From assembly GCA_910587155.1 (NCBI GenBank), contig CAJULA010000018.1, positions 9,626-73,625 on the forward strand: 64,000 nucleotides of DNA, written 5' to 3'. Positions 1 to 9,249 of the stretch are shown here, one piece after another. The notes beneath the pieces were generated by a model that saw nothing but the letters and a program-made list of their open reading frames with translations, did not search any database and had not been told where the DNA came from. The position numbers were made by a program, and so were the translations under genes. Each line of letters begins with the position of its first letter. The stretch's first letter is position 1. Source of the DNA: an uncultured Lachnospiraceae bacterium (GTDB lineage: Bacteria; Bacillota; Clostridia; Lachnospirales; Lachnospiraceae).

Positions 1-1109
1 CCTTCCAGTACCGCCTGCGTCATATCCGCTCTGGAAGTATCCATCGTCATGCCGATAAAAGTCCCTCTTGCATTGGGATTATTATGCGGAGAGCGTTCAC
101 CCATCAGATAAGGAAGGAAAAATACCCTGTTCTCGCCCAGCGCCGTGATCTCTTTCTGCTCTTCTCCATATTCTTTCGTACCGATAATGTCATCCATCCA
201 CCATTTATTGCAGGATGCCGCGCTGAGCATGCAGCCCATCAGATGATAATGCCCGTCTGCATGGGCAAAGGAATGAAGCGCATTGAATTTATCCACGCCA
301 AAATTGCGGGAGGAAATAAATACGGTGCCGCTTGTTCCCAGGGAAATATTGCACATGCCGTCGCCTACCGTGCCGGTCCCTACGGCTGCTGCCGCATTGT
401 CCCCTGCACCGGCCGCCACTTTCACATCCGCGCTTACGCCCAGCTGCGCCGCTATCTCCGGCAGCAATGTGCCTACCGCTTCATAGCTCTCATATACTTT
501 TGCAAGCTGCTCCTCTTTCACACCACAGATCTCGCACATCTCTTTTGACCAGCACCTGTTCTTTACATCAAAGATGAGCATACCGGACGCATCGGATACG
601 TCAGTGCAGTGTACACCGGTCAGTCTGTACGCCAGATAATCTTTGGGCAGCATGATCTTGGAAATCCTGGCAAAATTTTCCGGCTCTTTATTTTTTACCC
701 ACAAAATCTTGGGTGCCGTAAATCCGGTAAAGGAAATATTGGCTGTATATGCGGAAAGCTTATCCTTTCCGATCACATTGTTGAGATAATCACATTCTTC
801 ACTCGTCCTGCCATCATTCCAGAGGATGGCCGGACGGATCACCTGATCCTCTTTATCCAGAATCACCAGGCCGTGCATCTGTCCGCCGAAGCTGATGCCC
901 GCCACCTGCGTCCTGTCACAGTCTGCCAGCAGTTCCTGCAGCCCTGCCATGCTCTGCTCATACCAGTCCTCCGGATGCTGTTCTGACCAGCCGGGATGCG
1001 GGAAAAACAGCGGGTATTCTTTTGACACGGTCTTCTGTATTTCCCCTTTTTCGTTCATCAACAGCAGCTTGACAGCTGACGTCCCCAGATCAATCCCTAC
1101 ATATAGCAT
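1..1109 (-). CDS. xylB: Xylulokinase, C-terminus cut by window edge
   Basis: FGGY-family carbohydrate kinase that would phosphorylate D-xylulose to xylulose 5-phosphate in the cytoplasm. The reverse strand reads from an ATG at 1109, preceded by a GGAGG site, as MLYVGIDLGTSAVKLLL, the N-terminal phosphate-binding motif of the family. Further on are GGQMHGLVILD, ILWNDGRT and a GAGDNAAAAVGTG glycine-rich segment, all typical of xylulokinases. About 369 residues are present; the family is usually near 490-500, so roughly the last quarter lies outside the window. It is transcribed divergently from the LacI-type regulator at 1531, which is its probable repressor. Another FGGY kinase substrate (a related ketose) cannot be excluded from sequence alone. 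Confidence 0.9.
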   Translation of the reverse strand, partial: MLYVGIDLGTSAVKLLLMNEKGEIQKTVSKEYPLFFPHPGWSEQHPEDWYEQSMAGLQELLADCDRTQVAGISFGGQMHGLVILDKEDQVIRPAILWNDGRTSEECDYLNNVIGKDKLSAYTANISFTGFTAPKILWVKNKEPENFARISKIMLPKDYLAYRLTGVHCTDVSDASGMLIFDVKNRCWSKEMCEICGVKEEQLAKVYESYEAVGTLLPEIAAQLGVSADVKVAAGAGDNAAAAVGTGTVGDGMCNISLGTSGTVFISSRNFGVDKFNALHSFAHADGHYHLMGCMLSAASCNKWWMDDIIGTKEYGEEQKEITALGENRVFFLPYLMGERSPHNNPNARGTFIGMTMDTSRADMTQAVLE

Positions 1110-1250
1110 TGTGTAATCCTCCGATTATAAGTTCCGCAGGATTCCTCCAGGACCCTATACCCTCGGAATGGATCTCAGCCGCATTTGCGTCTGCGATTCA
1201 TTCCTGGGTCCTTGCGGAATTCTGCTGTTTTTAAGTTCCCGAATCATGTG

Positions 1251-1264
1251 CGTGCACGTGCACG
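1251..1264. promoter_or_regulatory. Perfect 14-bp palindrome, candidate LacI-family operator
   Basis: CGTGCACGTGCACG is a perfect palindrome in the divergent region between the kinase and the regulator. LacI-family proteins bind such central-CG palindromes. It shares the core CGTGCACG with a second palindrome at 1398-1407. The role is inferred from position and symmetry. Confidence 0.5.
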
Positions 1265-1397
1265 TTTTATTTATCATACATTTGTTGTCCGCAAAAATCA
1301 AGAGTCATTCCGTATTTCCCAGCTTTTTCGTAATAATGCACTAAATTCCGTATTTTTTTGTTGTTTTTTCCTGCTTTGTTTGTGAAATATCACGAAA

Positions 1398-1407
1398 GCG
1401 TGCACGC
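1398..1407. promoter_or_regulatory. Second palindrome, candidate operator
   Basis: GCGTGCACGC is a perfect 10-bp palindrome and repeats the CGTGCACG core of the site at 1251-1264, about 147 bp away. Two similar sites in one divergent intergenic region would fit repression by DNA looping by the regulator encoded at 1531. The function is inferred. Confidence 0.42.
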
Positions 1408-1417
1408 ACATTAATTT

Positions 1418-1444
1418 GTGTGCCTGTCTCATTGACAGGCACAC
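1418..1444. promoter_or_regulatory. Strong stem-loop upstream of the LacI-type gene
   Basis: An 11-bp perfect stem (GTGTGCCTGTC paired with GACAGGCACAC) closes a 5-nt loop. No T-run follows directly on either strand, so it is not a clean intrinsic terminator. It lies about 90 bp before the regulator start and could be a leader structure or a third binding site. Confidence 0.4.
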
Positions 1445-1530
1445 CGCATCATGCTACCTTTTTAACAGGGAATCGTTTAATTCCCGCCGGAGGGTTCCTA
1501 TAAAAGTTACCCCCATCAAAAGGAGACCAT

Positions 1531-2550
1531 ATGGCTACTATTAAAGAAATCGCAGAACTCTCAGGTGTATCCAGAGGGACCGTAGACAGAGTGTTAAATA
1601 ACCGTGGAAGTGTCAGTGCCAAAACGGCGGAAAAGGTTCTGGAGATTGCCAGGGCTTTGGACTACAGGCCCAATAAAGCAGGGCTTGCTCTCGCTGCCCA
1701 GAAAAAAAGGCTGAAACTGGGGGTGATCCTGTTTGGCAACAGCAATCCGTTCTTCGATGAGGTCATGAAGGGGATCCGCTATCAGGAAGAGCGGCTGGCA
1801 GGCTATAACTGTTCCATTCTTGTCAGGCAGATCGTCTATGATGCTGCCAGCCAGCTTGCCGCCATAGAGGACCTGCTCTCGCAGGAAGTGCATGGTATCG
1901 TTCTGGCCCCTTATAATTCCCCTGACATTGCCGCAAAAATTAATGCTCTGTATGAAAAAAACATCCCCGTCGTCACAGTCAATACGGATATTGACCACTC
2001 CCGGCGGATTGCCTATGTAGGAAGTAATTATTTTCTTTCCGGGGAGACGGCGGGGGGACTGATGGGACTGATGACAAAGGGGGACGTACATACCGGTATC
2101 GTCCTCGGTTCCAATCAGATACTCTGCCATACGGATCGGGTGGCCGGGTTCTGCAGTCTGATCGAGAGAAAATATCCACACATCCGGGTAGCCGCCACCA
2201 TTCAGAATCAGGATGACGAGGTGGAAAGCTTTCATGTGACGCAGAGACTGCTGCAGGAACATCCGCAGATCAATGCCCTGTACTTTGCGGCCGCCGGTGT
2301 GTATGGCGGGTGCAAGGCAGTCATTGCCCAGAACCGCCAGCATGATCTTACCATCATCACCCATGACAGGGTAAATACCACCCGGGAGTTTGTCAGGGAC
2401 GGCATCATTTCCGCCACCATCTGTCAGCAGCCCTTTCTGCAGGGCTCCCAATCCCTGGATATCCTTTTTAATTACCTGACTACCGGAGAGCTGCCCGAAA
2501 AAGAGCTGAACTATGTCACCGTAGATATCCGCATTGCGGAAAATATATAG
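1531..2550 (+). CDS. LacI-family transcriptional regulator, sugar-binding type
   Basis: A 339-residue regulator. Residues 2-30 form the LacI helix-turn-helix (TIKEIAELSGVSRGTVDRVL followed by the hinge segment around DYRPNKAGLAL). The remainder is a periplasmic-binding-protein fold with the usual GIVLAPYNSPD, VTVNTDI and YVGSNYFLSGETAGGLM segments that bind a sugar effector. A strong AAAAGGAG site precedes the ATG. The gene diverges from the xylulokinase gene, and two related palindromes lie between them, so it probably represses a pentose catabolic operon and also itself. The exact effector is not visible. It is full length for the family. Confidence 0.88.
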   Translation: MATIKEIAELSGVSRGTVDRVLNNRGSVSAKTAEKVLEIARALDYRPNKAGLALAAQKKRLKLGVILFGNSNPFFDEVMKGIRYQEERLAGYNCSILVRQIVYDAASQLAAIEDLLSQEVHGIVLAPYNSPDIAAKINALYEKNIPVVTVNTDIDHSRRIAYVGSNYFLSGETAGGLMGLMTKGDVHTGIVLGSNQILCHTDRVAGFCSLIERKYPHIRVAATIQNQDDEVESFHVTQRLLQEHPQINALYFAAAGVYGGCKAVIAQNRQHDLTIITHDRVNTTREFVRDGIISATICQQPFLQGSQSLDILFNYLTTGELPEKELNYVTVDIRIAENI

Positions 2551-2674
2551 GATGCCGAATTCATATCTAAGCCAGTTTAGCAAAAATTCTTGCTGCCTAT
2601 GTCTGGATATGCTATACTAAGTATAAAGAAAAGGAGCGGCCACCCACAAAGTGGTTGACCTCCGCAAATAGCAT

Positions 2675-2718
2675 AATAAGCCTACCTGCATCCGTCAAGA
2701 TTGCAAGGTAGGCTTATT
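2675..2718. terminator. Bidirectional intrinsic terminator
   Basis: A 13-bp perfect stem (AATAAGCCTACCT with AGGTAGGCTTATT) encloses an 18-nt loop. T-rich sequence follows on the plus strand (ATTTATTTCC). It lies 125 bp beyond the LacI-type gene and just past the stop of the minus-strand fragment at 2718-2831, so it could end transcription from either side. Confidence 0.7.
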
Positions 2719-2831
2719 TATTTCCGCTTGTTGTTCCTATCTATTCGGGCTATATCCATGTTATCTCCAACAATCGAATACTCTTTATCCCCTGTTACCG
2801 GATCGACGATATAATCCGGGAGATTATAACC
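2718..2831 (-). pseudogene. C-terminal fragment of an unrecognised small protein
   Basis: An open stretch of about 37 codons on the minus strand reads GYNLPDYIVDPVTGDKEYS and ends in MDIARIDRNNKRK before a TAA. A TAA stop lies directly upstream in the same frame and there is no usable start codon, so this is the tail of a longer gene. The composition is clearly protein-like (DPVTGDKEYS). I do not recognise the family. It sits between a terminator and the type VII operon promoter and probably marks an old deletion or insertion boundary. Confidence 0.5.
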
Positions 2832-2865
2832 TTTTTATGGAAAACCGGTATACGCAGAATAACAT

Positions 2866-2895
2866 TTGACACCACCCACCCCCACCATATATAAT
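2866..2895 (+). promoter_or_regulatory. SigmaA-type promoter of the type VII secretion operon
   Basis: TTGACA at 2866-2871 and TATAAT at 2890-2895 match the consensus exactly, with an 18-bp spacer. It lies 70 bp before the first gene of the operon. The C-rich spacer is unusual. No other comparable promoter is seen before the FHA gene. Confidence 0.72.
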
Positions 2896-2964
2896 TATTT
2901 TATAAATAACACATGAAAATTTAAGAAATCTGAAGGAAATTTAAGAAAAGCATGGGAGGGCAGG

Positions 2965-3534
2965 ATGAATCTGACTGTTTTATTTGTAATTTTTGTTATT
3001 CTGGCGTTACTCATAATCTTTGCATTTCCGCCGGCGGTCGTGCTTCTGGTGCCGGTCGGTATCATTTTCTTCCTTATTATCATGATCAGCAACGGAAAAA
3101 AGAAGAAAAAGAAGCACACGCAGCAGGCCGCCCCGGACTACGCAGACGACGAGCGCACTGTCATGCTGGATCATCCCGCGGGGGCAGATGATGAGAAAAC
3201 CGTCTTTATGTGGGAACAGGAAGGGATCCGGGGCATTGTCGCCCTGATGGATATGAACGGAGGCGGCACCATTTTTCAGAAAGCCATAGATTCCGAGATT
3301 ATACTCGGAAAGGACGAGTCCTGCTGTGATGTCTGTATCCGTTACGATAAGACCATTTCCAGAAAACACTGCAAAATACGCAGATGGGGCAATGAATTCT
3401 TCCTCTCTGATGAAGGTTCGAGCAACGGTACGTCTGTCAATGGAAAAAATGTCACCGGAGAACCGGTATCTCTTGCCTCGGACGATGTGATCACACTTGG
3501 CCGGACACAACTGAAGTTTCAGATTCTGGGATAA
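2965..3534 (+). CDS. Membrane-anchored FHA-domain protein
   Basis: 189 residues. The first 45 residues form a membrane-spanning segment (LTVLFVIFVILALLIIF, then a second hydrophobic run ending before a KKKKKKHTQQ basic patch). Residues about 100-185 are a forkhead-associated domain: ILGKDESCCDVCI, SRKHCKIRR and DEGSSNGTSVNGK are the phosphothreonine-binding loop signatures. Two ERTVMLD/EKTVFMW repeats in the linker contain threonines that could be kinase targets. First gene of the type VII operon, with a GGAGGG site before its ATG and 39 bp before EssC. It probably recruits phosphorylated partners made by the Ser/Thr kinase at the end of the operon. The role is inferred from domain and context. 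Confidence 0.85.
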   Translation: MNLTVLFVIFVILALLIIFAFPPAVVLLVPVGIIFFLIIMISNGKKKKKKHTQQAAPDYADDERTVMLDHPAGADDEKTVFMWEQEGIRGIVALMDMNGGGTIFQKAIDSEIILGKDESCCDVCIRYDKTISRKHCKIRRWGNEFFLSDEGSSNGTSVNGKNVTGEPVSLASDDVITLGRTQLKFQILG

Positions 3535-3573
3535 AGCATACCAGCGGATCAGAAAAGAGGATGGAGGACAGAT

Positions 3574-6500
3574 ATGGAATACCGGGTTCGGATTTATGTG
3601 GGAGAAAAGATACAGGATATCTCTCTGATCGGAAGAGAGCACTTGTCCATCGGAAGCGGCGCCGAAGATGATTTCCGGATAGAGGACACAAGCGGACATG
3701 TACAGGCAGCCCATCTTTTACTTTATAAAAGGAATGCAAAATGGTTTGCGGACAGCCCGGATATGCGCGTCCTGCAAGCCGAACGTGAGATCAGGGACGG
3801 CGATATCTTTATTTTAAATCAGGAAGAAAAGATCGCTGTCTATTTGTTGGGCAAAAATGCGGACAGCGCACAATCTCTGGATCTGACGGATCGAAAGCGG
3901 GCTGTGATCGGCAGAGGCGCGCAGTGCGACCTGAAGCTTTCGGGCAATAATATTTCCCGCCAGCATGCGGTTATTACCAGGGACACCGGCGCATACCTGC
4001 TGACAGACAATGGCAGCCTGAACGGCACCTTTCTGAACGGGAAAAAAATCGCACAGCCGGAATACATACACGATGGTGATCTGATCGCCGTCGGCAATTT
4101 TAATCTCCGTTTCCGTCAGGGGATTCTGACGGTGACACAGGAGGCAGAGGAAGCAGAGGCTGTCGAACATCAGACGGTATATCCACACTGGTTTGGGCGC
4201 ACGCCAAGGCTGCGGTACAAACTGCCGGACGATCTGATCGAAATACAGAATCCACCCCAGGAAGCGACCGCGCCGGAGGGCGGTCTGATGCAGAGTATCG
4301 CTTCCCCGGTGGTCATAGTCATTGTTATGGTCGTGATGGTGGGCCTGTCGGTCATGAATCCGGTCATGCTGATGTTTACCGTGCCCATGTCCCTGCTGAC
4401 AGTCATTTTGTCGGTCAGCAGCCGGAAAAAGCAAAAGAAAAAATATGAGCAAATGGTTGCACTTCGCGACAGCAGGTACGGCGCCTATCTGGACGGCGTG
4501 GAAAAGGAAATCGGAGCGCTGAAGCACAAACAGCTTCTGGCCATGCAGCTTGACCATCCCGCGCCTGCCGAATGCGCCGCATTGATGGCAGCAAGGGATA
4601 CCAGACTCTGGGGCAGGCAGGCATCTGACGAAGATTTCCTTTGTCTGCGTCTGGGCCTGGGAGAAGGTGACAGCAGTTTTACCGTCAAGGGCGTACAAAA
4701 GGGCTTTACACTGGAGGATGACCCTCTGCTCGTACGTGCCAGGGAAATCGAAGCAAAGGCCGGTACGATTTCGGATATTCCGGTATTATGCGATATGCGT
4801 TCACAGAGACTGATGGGCATCATCGGTGAGCGGGCCGCGGCAGTCCGTCTTGCCTGCAATCTGATCCTGCAGGCTGCCACCCATCATTCCTACAGTGATC
4901 TCAAAATTGTTCTGGTCTATTCCCAAAAAGAAGCCAGGCAGTGGGAATGGGTGAAGTGGCTGCCTCACTGCTTCGATGAAAACAGGCAGAGACGCTATCT
5001 CAGCAGCACGGCCAGGGGAACAGATGAACTGCTGAAGGCATTGGAGGAAATACTCAAAACCAGGAAACTGGCAGCCCGGGGCGAAGAGACATCTCTCCCC
5101 TATTATCTGTTTGTATTCACCCAGCTCGAGCTGGCAGAAAAACAACCCATCCTGAATTATCTGTTAAAGGAAGACGGTAATCCGGGTGCAGGGGCCATCT
5201 TCCTGTATGATGAAATGCAGCGCCTGCCCATGGAATGTAATGTGGTGATCGAAGTAAATCACGATAAGGGCCTGCTGATGGAAAAGCAGGACATGAACCG
5301 CAAACGAAAATTCCGCATGGATACCTTTGAAGGAAAAAACCTGGAGAAATTCGCGAGACAAATGGCGCCGCTGCGCATCCATGGCAGCGGCGGCGAAAAT
5401 ACCCTGCCGGCCTGCGTTACCTTTCTGGAGGGCTATGGGGTGCATACGCCCGATGAACTGCGTGCGGACCGGCTCTGGAAGAGCGGCGCGACCTATGAAT
5501 CCATGTCCGTGCCCATCGGTGTAAAAGCCGACGGGGAAGCCTTTTATTTTGACATTCATGAGAAACAGTACGGCCCTCACGGGCTGGTAGCCGGGATGAC
5601 CGGCTCCGGCAAATCCGAGATGGTGCAGTCCTGGATTCTGTCCATGGCTCTGAAATTCTCCCCCGCGGACGTTTCCTTTGTCCTCATTGATTTCAAAGGC
5701 ACCGGCCTGCTACTGCCCTTTACAAACCTGCCCCATCTGGCAGGCACCATATCGGATCTGGATAAAAAGATCGGCCGCAACCTGATTGCACTGGAAAATG
5801 AACTTTCCCGCCGGAAAGAACTGCTGGACAGATACGGTGTCAATAATATTAATAATTACCTTAAACTGCGGCACACCGGCAAGGCGCAGGAACCCCTGTC
5901 TTACCTGTTCGTGGTCATTGACGAATTTGCGGAATTCAAAGTACAGTTCCCGGATTTTATGACAGTGATCGACCGGATCTTTGCCATCGGACGTACGCTG
6001 GGCGTCTTTGCCATTTTGCTGACGCAGAAGCCCGCGGGCGTTGTGGATGATAAAATGAACGCCAATACCCGTTTCCGCTGGTGCCTGAAGGTGGCAAGCT
6101 CTTCCGACAGCCGGGAGATGCTGCATCATACGGATGCTGCCAGAATTACAGTGCCGGGCCGGGCTTATGTGCAGGTCGGTGAGGACGAGGTCTATGAGCT
6201 GATCCAGTCCTATTACAGCGGCGCGCCATACAGGCCGGATCTGGACAACCAGTCCGTTGCGGGTCAGCGCGTAGCCATTGTGGAGGAAAACGGCCGGCGA
6301 ACCTATTATGAAAACGAAGAAAAGCAGCAGGCGTTTGCGGATGGCCGGACAGAAATTTCCGAAGTTGTCTCCTATCTGCGGGGCGTGGCAGAAAAGACGG
6401 GCACCGGCCAGGCGAAACAGATCTGGCTGCCCAGACTATCCTCCCATATTTGTCTGGAAGACATAGAACCATACAGCTATCGAGGCGGCAGCTGGCAAAG

Positions 6501-8022
6501 CCAGAAGGATACGCTCTGTCCAATCGTCGGTATGGTGGATGATCCGGGCGCCCAGAGCCAGTATCCCCTTATCTTTGACTTTACGGGGGATGGCCATATT
6601 GCCGTGTTCGGCGCGCCGGGAACGGGTAAGACCACCCTGCTCCAGAGCGCGGTCATGTCCATGATCTGTATGTATTCTCCGGAGCGCGTCAATTTGTATC
6701 TGATGGATTTTGGCGGCTGGAGCCTGGGCATGTTTCAAAACTTCCCCCATGTGGGCGGCGTAGCCAATGATAACGAAGATGTAAAGATTGAAAAACTGGT
6801 TCAGCTTCTGGAACGGAAACTGCATGAGCGGAAAGAAAAATTCTCCCGGGCCGGCGTGGGCAGCCTGCAGGCTTACAGACAGGCTACCGGGGAAATGCTG
6901 CCGGAGCTTGTGCTGGTGGTGGATAATTTCGCACCTGTACTGCAACTATACCCCGATCTGGATGCCTTCTTTATCCGCCTGACAAGAGAAGGCGGCAGCT
7001 ATGGCATATACCTGCTTGTATCGGCCAACAATTTCCTAGCGCTGGGATTTCGGATCAGTCAGAATATCCGGATGGCGGCAGCGCTGAATCTGGCTGACCG
7101 CTCAGATTATCAGGGCATTGTCGGCAAGACAGATGGGCTGGAACCGGAAAATCTGGAAGGCAGGGGCCTGATAAAAGGCAACCCGCCGCTGGAATTTCAG
7201 GCGGCGCTGCCCGCCGGAGGCGACAGTGAAGGAACGAGGAGTGCCCGAATCCGCGCGCTGGCCGAAGAAATGCGCAGCAAATGGACGGGCATAACGGCAG
7301 CGCCCATTCCACTGATGCCCGATGTGATTCCCTATGGGAAAGCAGCCGGAGGCGGTATCACACTCGGCCTCTCCCTGCAATATGTGGAACCTCTCTGCCT
7401 GCCGGAGACACGGGCCCATTTCCTTCCCGTCGTAGGGCTCTCCGGCAGCGGTAAGAGCAACATGATGCAGGTCCTTGCCAGACAATCTCTGGAACAGGAA
7501 GGGATGCAGATCGCTTATCTGGATCTGCAAAAATCCGCCACAGAGCTGGCAAATCGAAAGAACTGTCTCTATATGACAGAGGCGGAGACATTTGATACCT
7601 GGATGCAGGATCTCGTCCCCCTTCTGCAGGAGCGTAAAAACAGGCATGACACAGACGAAAGCGCTGTATTTGAACCGATCGCTATTTTTGTGGATGATTA
7701 CAGACAGGCCTTTGAGGCACTCACGCAACAGACCATCAAACGTCTGGAAGCCGTAATCCGTCTGGGGCAGGGACTTTCCGTCTATCTGTACATTGCGGAA
7801 GAAACCGACGCTTTCGGTCGTCTGTGCGGCCAGGGCGAAGCGGTGACCATGCTGATGGCACGGGAAAACAGCGCTGTTTTGCTGGGCGGCAGCCTGACTG
7901 CCTATCCGACATTCCATTCAACGCTCTCGGGCCTGCAAAAAAACCAGGCCGTGGGAAAATGGGAAGGCTATCTGCTTGAGCGGGGAGAAACCACAAGATT
8001 CCGCGCCATGTCAAAGGAGTAA
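3574..8022 (+). CDS. essC: Type VII secretion ATPase EssC (FtsK/SpoIIIE family)
   Basis: 1482-residue motor of a Firmicutes-type (T7SSb) secretion system. The N-terminus carries two FHA-like regions (the second with VIGRGAQCDLKLSGNNISRQ and NGSLNGTFLNGK, residues about 105-175). Two membrane segments follow at about 246-285 (IVIVMVVMVGLSV and MFTVPMSLLTVIL). Three consecutive FtsK-type ATPase domains have P-loops GMTGSGKS (about 674), GAPGTGKT (about 1013) and GLSGSGKS (about 1287). The first also has VLIDFKGTG and VVIDEFAEF, as expected for the active domain. The usual length is about 1480. It drives export of the WXG100 proteins encoded downstream. The FHA regions suggest control by the kinase/phosphatase pair of the same operon. 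Confidence 0.95.
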   Translation: MEYRVRIYVGEKIQDISLIGREHLSIGSGAEDDFRIEDTSGHVQAAHLLLYKRNAKWFADSPDMRVLQAEREIRDGDIFILNQEEKIAVYLLGKNADSAQSLDLTDRKRAVIGRGAQCDLKLSGNNISRQHAVITRDTGAYLLTDNGSLNGTFLNGKKIAQPEYIHDGDLIAVGNFNLRFRQGILTVTQEAEEAEAVEHQTVYPHWFGRTPRLRYKLPDDLIEIQNPPQEATAPEGGLMQSIASPVVIVIVMVVMVGLSVMNPVMLMFTVPMSLLTVILSVSSRKKQKKKYEQMVALRDSRYGAYLDGVEKEIGALKHKQLLAMQLDHPAPAECAALMAARDTRLWGRQASDEDFLCLRLGLGEGDSSFTVKGVQKGFTLEDDPLLVRAREIEAKAGTISDIPVLCDMRSQRLMGIIGERAAAVRLACNLILQAATHHSYSDLKIVLVYSQKEARQWEWVKWLPHCFDENRQRRYLSSTARGTDELLKALEEILKTRKLAARGEETSLPYYLFVFTQLELAEKQPILNYLLKEDGNPGAGAIFLYDEMQRLPMECNVVIEVNHDKGLLMEKQDMNRKRKFRMDTFEGKNLEKFARQMAPLRIHGSGGENTLPACVTFLEGYGVHTPDELRADRLWKSGATYESMSVPIGVKADGEAFYFDIHEKQYGPHGLVAGMTGSGKSEMVQSWILSMALKFSPADVSFVLIDFKGTGLLLPFTNLPHLAGTISDLDKKIGRNLIALENELSRRKELLDRYGVNNINNYLKLRHTGKAQEPLSYLFVVIDEFAEFKVQFPDFMTVIDRIFAIGRTLGVFAILLTQKPAGVVDDKMNANTRFRWCLKVASSSDSREMLHHTDAARITVPGRAYVQVGEDEVYELIQSYYSGAPYRPDLDNQSVAGQRVAIVEENGRRTYYENEEKQQAFADGRTEISEVVSYLRGVAEKTGTGQAKQIWLPRLSSHICLEDIEPYSYRGGSWQSQKDTLCPIVGMVDDPGAQSQYPLIFDFTGDGHIAVFGAPGTGKTTLLQSAVMSMICMYSPERVNLYLMDFGGWSLGMFQNFPHVGGVANDNEDVKIEKLVQLLERKLHERKEKFSRAGVGSLQAYRQATGEMLPELVLVVDNFAPVLQLYPDLDAFFIRLTREGGSYGIYLLVSANNFLALGFRISQNIRMAAALNLADRSDYQGIVGKTDGLEPENLEGRGLIKGNPPLEFQAALPAGGDSEGTRSARIRALAEEMRSKWTGITAAPIPLMPDVIPYGKAAGGGITLGLSLQYVEPLCLPETRAHFLPVVGLSGSGKSNMMQVLARQSLEQEGMQIAYLDLQKSATELANRKNCLYMTEAETFDTWMQDLVPLLQERKNRHDTDESAVFEPIAIFVDDYRQAFEALTQQTIKRLEAVIRLGQGLSVYLYIAEETDAFGRLCGQGEAVTMLMARENSAVLLGGSLTAYPTFHSTLSGLQKNQAVGKWEGYLLERGETTRFRAMSKE

Positions 8023-8039
8023 GCAGGAGGTGATACGAC

Positions 8040-8873
8040 ATGAACACCGCAAAGACATATGAATTAACCGCCGACGAGATTTTATACCTCGCTGCCAGTC
8101 TGGGAATCGACACGTTTTATGGCGTGCCGGACGGCCTGTCCGGACTGACCTGGCAAATGCTGCAGATGCGGATTATGGAACTGCAGGATTCCCTGTGCAG
8201 AAAGGAATATATGCAGCCGGATTTTGACGGCAACAACCAGACAGACCGACAGCTTATGGAAATGCTTGCAGTCTGCGGCGACGGGGACGGGTTTATCTGT
8301 TTTGAAAGCAGCATGGCAGGCGCTGCCCAGACAGGATATTTTTACTTTATCAAAGGCAGCCGGGCTTACAAGATGACGCCGCGGGAAGATAACGATACCT
8401 ACCTCTTTGAACCAATCTCTCCCGCCCGGGTCAGAGAGAATATCCTGGGCGCGATCATCTGGAAGGAAACCGCTCCTTCGCAGGATGCGTCCTTTGGCAT
8501 CTTACAGACAAACCTGGAAAAAGCAGCCCGCCTGGCCGGGCGCGATGCCGACAGTCAGGCGGGGGAAATGCTGAGAGAAGCCGGCGCCGGCCCGGCCATC
8601 ACCCAGGTCATTCTGGATGGTATGAGCAGATCGGCCGACTTTTATTCTCTGTTTTTTTACCATACGGACACGCAGAAAGCGCCGCCGCGGAGCATTCAGT
8701 TCCTGCAGGGCAAAATCCTGGCGCTTCTGGAATATGACACCATCCGCGATGAAGACAGCGTGACATTTCGTCCTACTGACCGCGAAAACCTGGAAACCCT
8801 GCTCGGACAGAGTCTCGACGCACTCATACCGGATATTCCGGCCGGGGAACCCGATGAAAATCAATTTACATAG
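8040..8873 (+). CDS. Type VII secretion-associated protein of unknown function
   Basis: 277 residues, soluble, with no signal peptide or membrane segment. Its ATG follows a GGAGGTG site 17 bp after the EssC stop, and it precedes the first WXG100 gene. The N-terminus (TADEILYLAASLGIDTFYGV) and a middle segment with GDGFICFESSM and YFYFIKGSRAYKM look like an alpha/beta protein of the kind found beside ESX/T7SS genes (EspG-like or DUF5081-like), but I cannot confirm homology. A cytoplasmic chaperone or adaptor for the WXG100 substrates is a reasonable guess from position alone. Confidence 0.6.
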   Translation: MNTAKTYELTADEILYLAASLGIDTFYGVPDGLSGLTWQMLQMRIMELQDSLCRKEYMQPDFDGNNQTDRQLMEMLAVCGDGDGFICFESSMAGAAQTGYFYFIKGSRAYKMTPREDNDTYLFEPISPARVRENILGAIIWKETAPSQDASFGILQTNLEKAARLAGRDADSQAGEMLREAGAGPAITQVILDGMSRSADFYSLFFYHTDTQKAPPRSIQFLQGKILALLEYDTIRDEDSVTFRPTDRENLETLLGQSLDALIPDIPAGEPDENQFT

Positions 8874-8933
8874 CATCAGGGAAGCGCTGTCCCAATGGAA
8901 GGCTGAGACTTTTATAATAAAATAGGAGCGACT

Positions 8934-9218
8934 ATGGGTTTTATACAGATTGACTATGAAAATGCCATCGCACAGGCAAAAAAGCTGGAACTTGCCGCAG
9001 AGGAATGCGGACAGGCGTCCAAAACCCTCAAAAGCCAAAGCGGCAATTCAGAGCGGTTCTGGCAGGGGGCTTCCGGCAATGCCATGCGCCGGAAAATGGA
9101 CGAATCGGTAAAAGAACTGAATACCTTGCAGAGCGAGCTGCGCGCCACTGCTTCCGCTATACGAACCATTGCGGAAGAGCTGCGCCGAAAAGACAAAAAG
9201 CTTTCCGGCCTGATGTAA
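8934..9218 (+). CDS. WXG100 family type VII substrate (WQG variant)
   Basis: 94 residues, the standard size of the ESAT-6-like family. Two amphipathic helices flank a FWQGASGNAMRRKM turn, where WQG is the WXG motif at about residue 43. It starts at an ATG after an AGGAG site. It is the first of three WXG100 genes in the operon and is expected to be exported as a helical-hairpin dimer by EssC. The C-terminus RRKDKKLSGLM is lysine-rich and does not show a clear YxxxD/E export signal, so it may pair with another WXG100 protein that supplies it. Confidence 0.85.
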   Translation: MGFIQIDYENAIAQAKKLELAAEECGQASKTLKSQSGNSERFWQGASGNAMRRKMDESVKELNTLQSELRATASAIRTIAEELRRKDKKLSGLM

Positions 9219-9249
9219 CAGGAGGCAAAGGGGAAGAAACGAGGAAACT

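Noticed and set aside
1411..1450. Stem-loop at 1418-1444 as a terminator of the kinase or regulator
   Set aside because: No T-run follows on either strand and it lies upstream of both genes.
1594..2583. Long open frame on the minus strand opposite the LacI-type gene
   Set aside because: It mirrors the regulator and has no motif, ribosome site or protein-like composition; it is a shadow.
8040..8873. Calling the protein after EssC an EspG-type chaperone
   Set aside because: Only the position supports it; no sequence motif could be matched.
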